The notes: generated by a model from the letters alone, not told the origin. A stretch of DNA of 64,000 nucleotides from Microbacterium sp. RURRCA19A (GCF_900156455.1 NZ_FTNQ01000003.1:310001-374000), one strand, 5' to 3'; numbered from the stretch's first letter, positions 25,307 through 33,002 are shown. Program-made: numbers and translations.

Positions 25307-25729
25307 TTAGCGTCTGACTCGGGTGATCCGAGCCTCGTGGCGATGAGGGGAAAGATCAGTCACTCGGCTCGCAGCATCTACGTGCACACGGAACAAGGAG
25401 AATAGATCGTTCAGGCCGAATACGTAATAGCTATAGTTCCAACCCCGCGCGAAACGCACCTCGGACACCCAACGGTGTTGACCTATGATGATTGCCACAT
25501 CCGCCGGATATGTAACTAGCCGCGTGCCCCCAATCGCAACCGGAACCGCGAGATCCTCGTCCAATGGAATTTTCAGCGCATCCGCAATTCGCGCATCGAT
25601 GGTTGTGGCCATTGCTCCACTGTCAACCAGTCCCCAAAATGTTTGCCCGACCGGCATTCCCTCGATCCGAAACCTCAGCATCGGACGATAGGACAAGTCT
25701 GGGTACACCTGCGCGAATGGATGCCTCAC
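25307..25729 (-). CDS. Retropepsin-like aspartyl protease
   Basis: A 140-aa single-domain protease of the retroviral-type aspartyl class. The catalytic triplet D36-S37-G38 lies in WGLVDSGAMATTIDARIADAL-type context (residues 32 on), followed by the family's IGGTRLVTYPADVAI strands and a VFGLNDLFS motif near the end in place of the ILG segment. One domain means it works as a homodimer. No signal peptide, so it is cytoplasmic. It is the last gene of a seven-gene operon; its ATG overlaps the stop of the DUF5678-like gene. The substrate is unknown; cleaving a partner from the operon is an attractive hypothesis. Confidence 0.8.
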   Translation of the reverse strand: MRHPFAQVYPDLSYRPMLRFRIEGMPVGQTFWGLVDSGAMATTIDARIADALKIPLDEDLAVPVAIGGTRLVTYPADVAIIIGQHRWVSEVRFARGWNYSYYVFGLNDLFSLFRVHVDAASRVTDLSPHRHEARITRVRR

Positions 25730-26163
25730 TGTTTGCGCTCCGGAATGAACAATATTGATGCCTCCGATGAATGCACCTTCACCATCAGTTCCGCCAAGTC
25801 GAGCGAGGCACCAAGTATTTGTCCTCCTTGCAGGGCCACCCAGTGACCCGCTAGCCGAGCCAGATCCGAACGGAGGTTCTGCGGGCGAGCAGGCTCCTTC
25901 GCAGGCTGGTCACGATAAATTTCAAGTCCGAGCACGTTGGCAACCTCGATCCCAACTCGCGCTGAAATCGTTCCTTGCTCGGCTGACAAGATCTTCTCCA
26001 GAACTGGTAGCAGTTCGATCCGCTTGCCATCGAGAAGAACTTCGAACATCATTCCCGACGACGGAGGTAGTGACATCGCCGCGCGCCGCAGGGCGTCGAC
26101 AGTGATGGGATAAGTTCGTCCATCGATGCTAGCGAGTTCATACGCCTCAGGTGGCTCATTCAT
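25726..26163 (-). CDS. DUF5678-like protein, probable protease partner
   Basis: 145 aa. The C-terminal part (LARLAGHWVALQGGQILGAS, then DLAELMVKV and ILFIPE) follows the DUF5678 pattern, a short beta-rich domain commonly encoded beside retropepsin-like proteases. The N-terminal 90 residues (YELASIDGRTYPITVDALRR and on) are a separate alpha/beta unit. Overlaps both neighbours by 4 nt. A regulatory or substrate-presenting role for the protease is inferred from gene order. Confidence 0.6.
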   Translation of the reverse strand: MNEPPEAYELASIDGRTYPITVDALRRAAMSLPPSSGMMFEVLLDGKRIELLPVLEKILSAEQGTISARVGIEVANVLGLEIYRDQPAKEPARPQNLRSDLARLAGHWVALQGGQILGASLDLAELMVKVHSSEASILFIPERKQ

Positions 26164-26846
26164 GACCGGACTCCCAAGAGGACTGCACCGACCGTGAAAG
26201 CGTCACCACTAGAGCTGACCGCTCCACTGAGTCCAAGGATGGTACTTGGAAGCAGCAAAGATAGCGCGGCTAGATGGCAGATCGTCAGAAATGCGCCTGC
26301 GTCGCGCCAAAGCAGACTATCTCCGACGGGATACCTCTGAGCTATGAGCCTCACATCGGCGACCGCAAACAGTGCAGAACTCGCCCTCTCATTTCGCGCC
26401 GCATGGCGCACCGAAGCCGTCAGCTGATCAGCTAGCTGGGATGGTACACGCACCCGACAAATGAACCCACCGCGAACAACAAACCAATGAGCCCCATACC
26501 AAAGGAGCGCCTCAATAGAATGCGTTCCGCCGGCCGACGGCGCCAGGCGAGATTCCCATTGCCGACCGAAACGATCGACTGACCTTTCCCTCACAGACGA
26601 CATCGATGAAAGCAGGTCGAACGCCGCTTCGAGCGGCGGCATTTCCGCCGGCATCTGACTCGTACGTGACTGGAGGTATATTCCTCCCAATTTGTGCTCG
26701 AACGACTGGTGGGAAATCTGCGAGATCGGCTCAAGCTGGCGGACTAACCAATGTTCGGAGTGGAGTGTCGCCGGGTCGCCGTCAGCCGGCTCTGCCGGAT
26801 AGGATCTCAGGGCACGTTCAAAGACCTGTTCCCACAATTTCGACAC
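26160..26846 (-). CDS. Protein with C-terminal membrane helices, candidate effector
   Basis: 228 aa from the GTG at 26846, with GAGG just before it; a TTG at 26879 would overlap queC more. The first ~180 residues are soluble and unrecognised, with a conserved-looking HWFVVRGGFICRVRVPS strand. The last ~45 form one or two hydrophobic helices (AGAFLTICHLAALSLLLPST, then FTVGAVLLGV). A soluble domain tethered by C-terminal helices is common in membrane effectors of immune operons. No enzymatic motif is seen. Sits between queC and the DUF5678-like gene, coupled to both. Confidence 0.55.
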   Translation of the reverse strand: MSKLWEQVFERALRSYPAEPADGDPATLHSEHWLVRQLEPISQISHQSFEHKLGGIYLQSRTSQMPAEMPPLEAAFDLLSSMSSVRERSVDRFGRQWESRLAPSAGGTHSIEALLWYGAHWFVVRGGFICRVRVPSQLADQLTASVRHAARNERASSALFAVADVRLIAQRYPVGDSLLWRDAGAFLTICHLAALSLLLPSTILGLSGAVSSSGDAFTVGAVLLGVRS

Positions 26847-26853
26847 CCGCCTC

Positions 26854-27486
26854 TTACTGCAAACGACCGAGAGACACAAGAACGCGTTCGCGTTTATAGC
26901 AACCCGGGCACTCCATACAAGGCAGGGAGGCCCGGTGACAAGAGTGCGAGTACGCCAGTAACGCGTCAGGTATAGTGCTGTCGACCACGAGTTGCTCTGA
27001 GGAACGGTGAATCGCGGGAGCGACTACGGTCATCGCGCCCTCCTGCAGTTGCAACAGACGCGAGATCTGGTCGACGAACTGCTCGGATCCGTCAATATGC
27101 CTATCGCCATCACCTTGCACGCAACCGATCAGTAGACTAACCGACTCGGCACCCGACAGCGCCCCGGTATTTCTGCAGGCCCACGCGGCGGCCAAGGATA
27201 TGAGCATCTGATTTCTGAATGGCCACCATTCCACGCTTGGGGCGTTGTCTATAGACAGTGATTCGGTCGACATGAGGCCGCCGGACGTTGCCGACAGATC
27301 AACCACCAATGAGTGGAACTCAAGACCCAAAGCGTTCGCAACGGCACGGGCCGAACGCTCCTCCGCCACACTCGCCCGCTGACCATAGTTGATGAACAGT
27401 GTGTAGGCTGGCCTGATTTCATATGCGAGAGCAACACTGTCGAGGCCGCCCGACAGCAGAAGCACCTCTCTGCGAATGCTGCTCAC
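26854..27486 (-). CDS. queC: QueC-like 7-cyano-7-deazaguanine synthase
   Basis: ATP-dependent enzyme that converts 7-carboxy-7-deazaguanine to preQ0. 210 aa from a GTG overlapping the stop of the upstream fusion gene (GTGA). The PP-loop SGGLDS is at residues 12-17; FINYGQR follows; PFRNQMLISLAAAWA and IGCVQGDGD match QueC. The C-terminal zinc site is intact (C183, C190, C193, C196). QueC relatives also serve in defence: type IV CBASS and Qat operons encode QueC-like proteins, and a QueC-like protein in CBASS is reported to attach a deazaguanine to a partner protein. With queD and queE nearby, a preQ0 supply is likely; a conjugation role is possible. Confidence 0.88.
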   Translation of the reverse strand: MSSIRREVLLLSGGLDSVALAYEIRPAYTLFINYGQRASVAEERSARAVANALGLEFHSLVVDLSATSGGLMSTESLSIDNAPSVEWWPFRNQMLISLAAAWACRNTGALSGAESVSLLIGCVQGDGDRHIDGSEQFVDQISRLLQLQEGAMTVVAPAIHRSSEQLVVDSTIPDALLAYSHSCHRASLPCMECPGCYKRERVLVSLGRLQ

Positions 27487-28709
27487 GTAAGCCAGCCCGA
27501 GGTGGTGCGCATCCCCATGCCCGCCCAAGCTGCTCGATAACACGCGGTCGCCAAGTCCCGATGGAGTTCGACCGAAGATCCACCGAGCATCTTCATCCCC
27601 TCCTTCTCGACCACACGTCCGAAGCCCACCACGGGAATATCGCGCGCGACCGCCCATCCGACTTCAAAGATCGTTCCCGCGTCAGAGTGATCGAGCATCG
27701 CCAAAACCGCGTCAGAATTCCGCAGCCCCTCCAAGTCGGCCTCGGCTATATCGTCGCCGTGGCCCACCTCGTGGACGGGAGACCAAGCGACCACTCCCAG
27801 GCTATTCAGCATGTCCCGCACGGTCTCGATGAGCCACCGCTCCCCGGTGGTAAAGAACGGGCCTGCGAGGTAAATCTGTGCTCTTCGCGGATTAAGGACA
27901 CCGCCAGTTGATTCGCCGCGAAGAATTGATGCGGGCACGTCGGGCTGCTGCGTCGAACACCAATGCGCAGCGCTCCGCGACCCAATCCGCGCAGCCTCGA
28001 CGAAGTGCGCCCCCTCAGATAGTGCGAACGAAAAGCCAGCAGAAAAAACATCCCCACTACCAATTGGCCAGACTCGCTTCGTCGGGTGCGCGCCGACAGT
28101 TTCTTGCCGTACGCTCGTTCCTTCCCGCCACGTAACTAAACACCCCGCGGCGCCCTGTTTCGTGATCACCGCGGACGCCTCCGACGCATTCAACAGCAAT
28201 CGAGCGGCCACACTGACCGAGCGAGCCTCACGCGCAAGCTGGAGAGTTTCTGACCGATTAGCGACGATGACGAGTCGATCATAAGAGAGGTCCGCTAGCT
28301 GCAACTGCTCCGTGTCTCTCGGCTTTTGCGGATCAAGCACCACGGTTGACGCATCGACTTTTCTCTTGCCGAAATGTCTTTCGACAAGACCGAACAATAG
28401 CGCGAAGGAGTCCTCAACCACTACGTCGTCATAAATTCGTGCGCCAATACCGTTAATCAGAGGTGCGCTGATCGGCGTCATGTAGCGGAAACCGACTGGT
28501 TCTGACCTTTCCACGACCGTCCGGTTGACTCTCAGGGCAGTCGCGATCCAGTCCACAGGTTCGTTCAATTCAGAGTCGATAGCCGTGATCAGTGAGAGGT
28601 TGTCAACGTGTGGCGCTAAGGCTGCGGCCGCGCGCATTCCTGATCCCATAATTTCCTCGGAGTCAGGTTCAACGACGGACTCTGTGTACGTACCGCCGAC
28701 GATTTTCAT
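27483..28709 (-). CDS. PfkB-type nucleoside/sugar kinase fused to nucleoside 2-deoxyribosyltransferase
   Basis: 408 aa, two enzymes in one chain. Residues 1-265 form a PfkB/ribokinase fold: GSGMRAAAALA early and the anion-hole motif PIGSGDVFSAGF with catalytic Asp near 224. Residues ~283-400 form a nucleoside deoxyribosyltransferase: IYLAGPFF, SDAVLAMLDHSDAGTIFEVG with the nucleophile Glu, then RDIPVVGFG. The pair could swap or release a base and phosphorylate the nucleoside, that is, make or destroy a modified nucleotide. Overlaps the genes on both sides by 4 nt. The substrate is unknown; a 7-deazaguanine nucleoside is the inference from context. Confidence 0.85.
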   Translation of the reverse strand: MKIVGGTYTESVVEPDSEEIMGSGMRAAAALAPHVDNLSLITAIDSELNEPVDWIATALRVNRTVVERSEPVGFRYMTPISAPLINGIGARIYDDVVVEDSFALLFGLVERHFGKRKVDASTVVLDPQKPRDTEQLQLADLSYDRLVIVANRSETLQLAREARSVSVAARLLLNASEASAVITKQGAAGCLVTWREGTSVRQETVGAHPTKRVWPIGSGDVFSAGFSFALSEGAHFVEAARIGSRSAAHWCSTQQPDVPASILRGESTGGVLNPRRAQIYLAGPFFTTGERWLIETVRDMLNSLGVVAWSPVHEVGHGDDIAEADLEGLRNSDAVLAMLDHSDAGTIFEVGWAVARDIPVVGFGRVVEKEGMKMLGGSSVELHRDLATACYRAAWAGMGMRTTSGWLT

Positions 28710-29032
28710 CGAGGGCGCACCTGCACACGCACCGAACCGCCCTCGCGGTGCAGCACCTCCGCCTCATACTGGTTCCCTAGCTCAATACATCTCCGAAGCG
28801 CGATGATCTGCTGGGTGATAGCCCCAACCGTTGGCCCGTTGATCACTACCGCGACCACACCGCGAATTGGCTCCTCGACACTTACCACGTCAAGTATCTC
28901 GGACGACCCAAGGTCATCTATGACCCGCGGGTCCGGCGACGCAAGCGTTGTCTCGAAGACAATGGCGCAGTCTGCGGGCCCGCCCGGGCCGCCGCCGGCC
29001 GAGCGCTTGATACTGGAGTCGCTTCCGCTCAT
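28706..29032 (-). CDS. Unknown 108-aa protein with Gly-rich N-terminus
   Basis: No recognised family. The first ~20 residues are flexible and Gly/Ser-rich (MSGSDSSIKRSAGGGPGG). The rest alternates strands and one helix (CAIVFETTL, GVVAVVINGPTVGAI, IIALRRCIELG, YEAEVLHREGGSVRVQV), a compact alpha/beta fold of about 85 residues. GAGAGG stands 8 nt before the ATG, and the stop overlaps the PfkB-NDT start. Its small size, flexible N-terminus and place inside a QueC operon make it a candidate for a modified carrier or adaptor; this is speculation. Confidence 0.6.
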   Translation of the reverse strand: MSGSDSSIKRSAGGGPGGPADCAIVFETTLASPDPRVIDDLGSSEILDVVSVEEPIRGVVAVVINGPTVGAITQQIIALRRCIELGNQYEAEVLHREGGSVRVQVRPR

Positions 29033-29061
29033 GATTAATCCTCTCTACTGTCTCGCATGAA

Positions 29062-30063
29062 CTAACTCTGGACGTTGCCCGGTGCCATTTCTGGCGGCCA
29101 TACGGGTCTAAGGGCTACATTGGAGTAGGAATCGACTCCGAGAACGTCCTTGGCCCAGGCTTCGTCTCCTGCGAGATACCCCCATATAACCGAATCGAGT
29201 GCGGCAGCAGATAGGCCAACGGATTGGCTCCACGAAAGAAACGCCGCCTCAAAATCCAGATAGTGCCTATTCACATCCCAGGCCGGGTCGAATACGCCCG
29301 CTACGATCCCAGCGCGAGCAATGTGGATGTCGATGATAGCTACGCGGTCACTCGCGCGATGATTGCGGACCACCCAACTTGCCGTCTTCGGACCAATGCC
29401 CTCAATAAGCATCAGTGCGTCGCGCAACTCTAAGTCGCCCAATTTGCTGTACTCGCGCTCGCAGACAGCGTTCAGCGCCGACGAGAGCCGTCGCGCGCGT
29501 TGATTCGGAAATCGGTAGCGTTGCCAACGACCGTCAATGAGAACGGGTTCCGTCAAGAGCAGCCGCAGCTCGTCGATCGCCACGACGTCCCGGGCGAGTG
29601 CGCCCGATTCCCGAATTCTCTCTATATACGGCGAAACCGCACTCCATCGCACGCCATATCCACCGAGCACACATGCAAGTATTTCGTCACGCAGATTTTC
29701 TCCGAGCCGGTAATGACCAGATACGCTCGCTTGACGACACGTCTCTTCCCAGAAGCGCGCGGTGCCCAACTGCCACGATTGCCCGGACCAGTAAGGCCGC
29801 TCGTCCCCACGAGAATCTCGTACGTACCTCAACTCGCCGCGATCCCAGACCCCGACACCTCTGTGGTCGCACAGGACAACCTCCGGCGAGGCATCGGTCA
29901 GACTCTGCTTTCGCGTCGCCCGCGCCGACCGCGATCTCTGAGGTCGATCGATGCTGTGTCCAACCAGCGGAGCATCGCGCGTGCGCGCCTCCACGATCGA
30001 CGTCGTGAGCGCGGCCGCGCTTGAACCCGCTGGTCGCTGACGTATGAGCATGTCCGTAGCCAT
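29062..30063 (-). CDS. OGG-like HhH-GPD DNA glycosylase
   Basis: 333 aa from the ATG at 30063. A helix-hairpin-helix (DALMLIEGIGPKTASWVVRN) carries K226, and D245 in AIIDIHI follows 19 residues later, the same spacing as the catalytic Lys and Asp of human OGG1 (K249/D268). The expected activity is therefore base excision with lyase action on 8-oxoguanine or a related purine. The N-terminal ~100 residues are divergent. OGG-like proteins accompany QueC in type IV CBASS, but no CD-NTase or TGT is present here. It is the first gene of the operon, divergent from queD with 84 bp between starts. No ribosome site is seen, so the mRNA may be leaderless. Confidence 0.82.
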   Translation of the reverse strand: MATDMLIRQRPAGSSAAALTTSIVEARTRDAPLVGHSIDRPQRSRSARATRKQSLTDASPEVVLCDHRGVGVWDRGELRYVRDSRGDERPYWSGQSWQLGTARFWEETCRQASVSGHYRLGENLRDEILACVLGGYGVRWSAVSPYIERIRESGALARDVVAIDELRLLLTEPVLIDGRWQRYRFPNQRARRLSSALNAVCEREYSKLGDLELRDALMLIEGIGPKTASWVVRNHRASDRVAIIDIHIARAGIVAGVFDPAWDVNRHYLDFEAAFLSWSQSVGLSAAALDSVIWGYLAGDEAWAKDVLGVDSYSNVALRPVWPPEMAPGNVQS

Positions 30064-30147
30064 GGGCTGGATGCTACAGGCCATGTAGTAGGTTTGGCAG
30101 GACCTTCACGACCGTGGCGCGTGCCCCTAAGCAACACAGGAGTCGCT

Positions 30148-30531
30148 TTGGAAGCAAAAGTCGTTCGCACGTTCAAATTCTCGGCCGCCCATTCCATCTC
30201 GGGCCTACCCTCTGGGCACAAGTGCAGCCGGTTGCACGGTCACAGCTACAGAGTCGAGGTTGAGATTGCTGGGCTCGTCGACGACGTTGGAATGGTTATC
30301 GACTTTGGAGAACTCCAGTGGATCCAGAGTTTCCTCGACAACACTGTCGACCACCGAACGCTGAACGACGTAGTGTCGGTCAACCCGACGTCCGAACTCC
30401 TGGCCCACTGGCTTTGGGGAGAGATAAATCAATGGTTGGCGCATAGACCAGAGCGTGAACGAATACAAACTCTCTCTGTGACGATGTCGGAATCGGCGGG
30501 CACCAGGGCGACGTACGGCAGAGATCTTTAG
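30148..30531 (+). CDS. queD: QueD, 6-carboxy-tetrahydropterin synthase
   Basis: 127 aa. Converts dihydroneopterin triphosphate (from housekeeping GTP cyclohydrolase) to 6-carboxytetrahydropterin, the second step to preQ0. Zinc ligands H15, H30 and H32 (FSAAH, HGHSY) and the catalytic Cys C26 are present. The start is a TTG at 30148 with AGGAG 5 nt upstream; the longer frame from 30094 lacks a ribosome site. queE begins on the next base after its stop. It is divergent from the OGG-led operon, so both arms may share control. Confidence 0.9.
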   Translation: MEAKVVRTFKFSAAHSISGLPSGHKCSRLHGHSYRVEVEIAGLVDDVGMVIDFGELQWIQSFLDNTVDHRTLNDVVSVNPTSELLAHWLWGEINQWLAHRPERERIQTLSVTMSESAGTRATYGRDL

Positions 30532-31236
30532 ATGGCCGACCTGCCAATTGCAGAAATCTTCGGTCCAACCATCCAGGGCGAGGGTCCATACGCTGGGCGG
30601 CGCGCAACGTTTGTCCGGCTCGGCGGCTGTAACCTGTCGTGCTCTTGGTGTGATACTTCGTTTACCTGGGATTCTGACCGACATAATCTCAGGGACACAA
30701 TTTCACCGATGCCAGTGGACCACATCGTTGAGGAGACAATGCGTCGGGACGGCGTGGTGGTGGTGACAGGCGGAGAGCCCCTCCTGCACCACAGAAGCCC
30801 CGCTTTCTATGATTTGCTGACTACTCTTCGGTCTCGCGGTAGGCAGATACATCTCGAGACTAACGGTACAATATATCCTGGGGGCGACATTGTGGGCCTG
30901 TTTGATGTAATTTCACTTTCCCCCAAGCTTGCAAATGCCGGCCCCCATCGCGGCTCACAATCCGCAGCGTTCGCCTCGGGCTGGGGGGCTTCGTCGGGTT
31001 TCACCGAAATTCACCTTAAGATTGTGTGCGAGAGTCGTGAAGATGTCTCGGTCGCGGCGTCATTCGCGAAAGAGCTCGGGTGGCGATCAGACAGGGTGTG
31101 GGTGATGCCGCAGGGCATCGATGCTCGCCAGCTTGAGTCGAGGTGGCCGACTATTGCGCAAGCCGCGGTCGACTTCGGTGTCAACGCGACTAATCGCCTT
31201 CACGTCTTGGCTTGGGGTGACGAGCGTGGACGCTAA
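30532..31236 (+). CDS. queE: QueE, 7-carboxy-7-deazaguanine synthase
   Basis: Radical SAM enzyme, 234 aa, that contracts 6-carboxytetrahydropterin to 7-carboxy-7-deazaguanine. It has the typical N-terminus PIAEIFGPTIQGEGPYAG and a CX3CX2C cluster motif (C33, C37, C40 in CNLSCSWC), followed by VVVTGGEPLLH and HLETNGT. The ATG directly follows the queD stop. With queC on the opposite strand of the same island, the three form the preQ0 set; folE is not in the window. No TGT or DpdA is near, so neither tRNA queuosine nor dG+ DNA modification is complete here. Confidence 0.93.
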   Translation: MADLPIAEIFGPTIQGEGPYAGRRATFVRLGGCNLSCSWCDTSFTWDSDRHNLRDTISPMPVDHIVEETMRRDGVVVVTGGEPLLHHRSPAFYDLLTTLRSRGRQIHLETNGTIYPGGDIVGLFDVISLSPKLANAGPHRGSQSAAFASGWGASSGFTEIHLKIVCESREDVSVAASFAKELGWRSDRVWVMPQGIDARQLESRWPTIAQAAVDFGVNATNRLHVLAWGDERGR

Positions 31237-31454
31237 GCCATCACTTCCCCTTAAGGGCGGGCACGGCGTTCGCGATTCCCACCGCATTCACCACATCTGG
31301 ACCGATACGGTTCGTAGAAGTACAGGGAGTGAAACAGGACGACCAAGTTCGCGTCGAAGGCCTCGTGCGGCCCGATATCGACACGACAAGCTTGCCTGTG
31401 CGCTGCTTGCCTTCGCCAAGGACTAGGTCGACCGTGAGCGTCGAAACTCGTAAC

Positions 31455-32096
31455 TCACCGCGCCCCGCCCCGCGGCCGAAGCTGCACACCAGCACCCATG
31501 AGCTGCTTGCGCACGCAGGCGTAGCTGACGCCAAATCCCTCCGCGATGCTGCCTATCGCCTGTCCCCGCTCGTACCGATCCGCGAGGTCCCGTGCCTGCT
31601 CACTCGTCAGCTGTGAGCCTTGCGGGCCACGAGACCTGATCGGCTCCCCCACCGCGACCAGCAACCGTTGCACCTTGTTCGGGCTGAATCCATGCCGGCT
31701 GCCAATGACTGCGAGCGTCGCTCCTGTTCGATACGACGCAAAGATCTCGTCCCTGACCGCCGGAGGGACGGCGTCCGGATCCTTGCGGGTGAGTTCCAGG
31801 CGCTTGATGAGGTTGTCGAGCGTCGTCCGATGGACACCGAGCTTCGTGGCTAGGTCGGCGATCGGCTCACCCTGCTCGTAGCCCTCAACGAACCCCATCT
31901 TCTCGTCGTCAGTCAGCTGCCGAGCCTTCCGAGGCAGACTTCGCCGCTCATCCGGCCGCCGATCAGGTCCTGTGGCCGCCAACCTACGGAGGTGGGAAGC
32001 CCCTCCCGATTTATTCGAGTACCACTGAACGAGCCCCACCACACTTCGGCGATCGCCGTCGGGACGGCCGTCTCGTCCCCGGCCAGCGGCATCCAC
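31455..32096 (-). CDS. Tandem-HTH protein, possible serine-recombinase C-terminal remnant
   Basis: 213 aa as the longest frame; the conserved part begins near residue 58 (KARQLTDDEKMGFVEGYEQG). Three repeated HTH units follow: IADLATKLGVHRTTLDNLI, LAVIGSRHGFSPNKVQRLL, IGSIAEGFGVSYACVRKQLM. Such units form the C-terminal part of resolvase/invertase-type recombinases and some transposases, but the catalytic N-terminal domain is absent. Start uncertain; codons before residue 58 look non-coding. It lies exactly at the transition from accessory to chromosomal DNA, which supports a decayed recombinase at the element end. Confidence 0.5.
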   Translation of the reverse strand: MDAAGRGRDGRPDGDRRSVVGLVQWYSNKSGGASHLRRLAATGPDRRPDERRSLPRKARQLTDDEKMGFVEGYEQGEPIADLATKLGVHRTTLDNLIKRLELTRKDPDAVPPAVRDEIFASYRTGATLAVIGSRHGFSPNKVQRLLVAVGEPIRSRGPQGSQLTSEQARDLADRYERGQAIGSIAEGFGVSYACVRKQLMGAGVQLRPRGGAR

Positions 32097-32180
32097 GAGC
32101 GCAAAGCCTCTCGACCGATCCGGGAGCGTCGCTCTCCGCCCGCGAGCGCGGGACCGTTCGTCGCGGATACGGCCGGGGCG

Positions 32181-32621
32181 TCAGATCCCGCTGACGAACT
32201 CGATGCGGGCCGCCCGACGGATGACGTCATCGGCGCGGGTGTGTTCGACGTCGGCCGCGTGCTCGGACTGCCGGCGGGCGCTTTCGCGTTCATCGCGAAC
32301 GTTCCGTGAGATTCGCGCGAGGACGTCGGCGAGCACCGTCGAGAGGCCGCTCTCGAGTTCTTCGAGGTTGGACTGGTGGATCTCCAGCCGCCGGTCCGAG
32401 ACGGTCAGGGTGACGTCGGGGTAGCCGGCCTCCGGGAGGGTGGCGGTGTCCGCGTGGAGAGCGTTGAGTTCTTCGGGAAGGGGGCGCCGGTTGAACACCG
32501 CGTCGATCTGGTAGCGCTGCGGGGCGTCGGGGGTCCCCAGGCTTTTCGGGAGCGAACCGGGGAGGACGGACGTGAGCCCGAGGTCGCTGTCGGAGGATGC
32601 GGGGGCGGGTTCGATCGTCAT
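32181..32621 (-). CDS. Hypothetical protein, 146 aa
   Basis: No family recognised. It has a Pro/Ser-rich N-terminus, a beta-rich middle (YPDVTLTVSDRRLEIHQ) and a long charged C-terminal helix (ISRNVRDERESARRQSEHAA) that may be a coiled coil. The start overlaps the stop of the 104-aa gene upstream (ATGA). Codon use is the strong GC3 of the chromosome, unlike the island to its left. Function unknown. Confidence 0.6.
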   Translation of the reverse strand: MTIEPAPASSDSDLGLTSVLPGSLPKSLGTPDAPQRYQIDAVFNRRPLPEELNALHADTATLPEAGYPDVTLTVSDRRLEIHQSNLEELESGLSTVLADVLARISRNVRDERESARRQSEHAADVEHTRADDVIRRAARIEFVSGI

Positions 32622-32932
32622 GGCTGGGCAGGCTCCTCGTTCGTGTCACTGGTGCTGCTGGTGACCGGCCGCGATCGGAGCCCGGGCGTATGGCCGACGG
32701 GTGAGGGGCGGTCGGATGCGGACCCGGTCGCCGCGCGTGCAATCTCTGCCTCTCGTCGCGCTCGGGTCTCCTCGGAAGGGGCGTACCCCTGCCAGTGCTC
32801 TCCGGTCGCGTCCGCCCATCGTCCTCGCCGGGCGCGGGCGCGGCGAGACTCGTCGGAGGTGGTGCCGCCGCCGTCATCCGACCAGTGTGCAGCAGCGGTG
32901 TCGTCCTCTTCGTCCGTCGATGTGTCGCTCAT
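32618..32932 (-). CDS. Hypothetical hydrophilic protein, 104 aa
   Basis: Low-complexity, rich in Asp, Glu, Arg, Ser and Thr, probably disordered; it contains WADATGEHWQGYAPSEETRA. Coupled to the 146-aa gene by a 4-nt overlap. No motif or family is apparent, and the composition makes the call weaker than the neighbours. Confidence 0.5.
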   Translation of the reverse strand: MSDTSTDEEDDTAAAHWSDDGGGTTSDESRRARARRGRWADATGEHWQGYAPSEETRARREAEIARAATGSASDRPSPVGHTPGLRSRPVTSSTSDTNEEPAQP

Positions 32933-33002
32933 AGCCGGACTCTACGCGCGCGATTGTCGGACGGATAGGAGGGGTCCGACATCGGCCACCGACGGGACCG
33001 GA

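Noticed and set aside
25307..31236. Type IV CBASS or Qat system
   Set aside because: No CD-NTase, TGT-like or TatD-like gene is present; only the OGG- and QueC-like parts are shared.
30148..31236. Complete queuosine or dG+ DNA modification pathway
   Set aside because: queD, queE and queC are present but there is no TGT, QueF, QueA or DpdA in the window.
31241..31616. Overlapping short ORFs after queE (31241-31534 minus, 31329-31616 plus)
   Set aside because: Neither has a ribosome site or family motif, they overlap each other, and they run into the tandem-HTH gene; probably remnant DNA.
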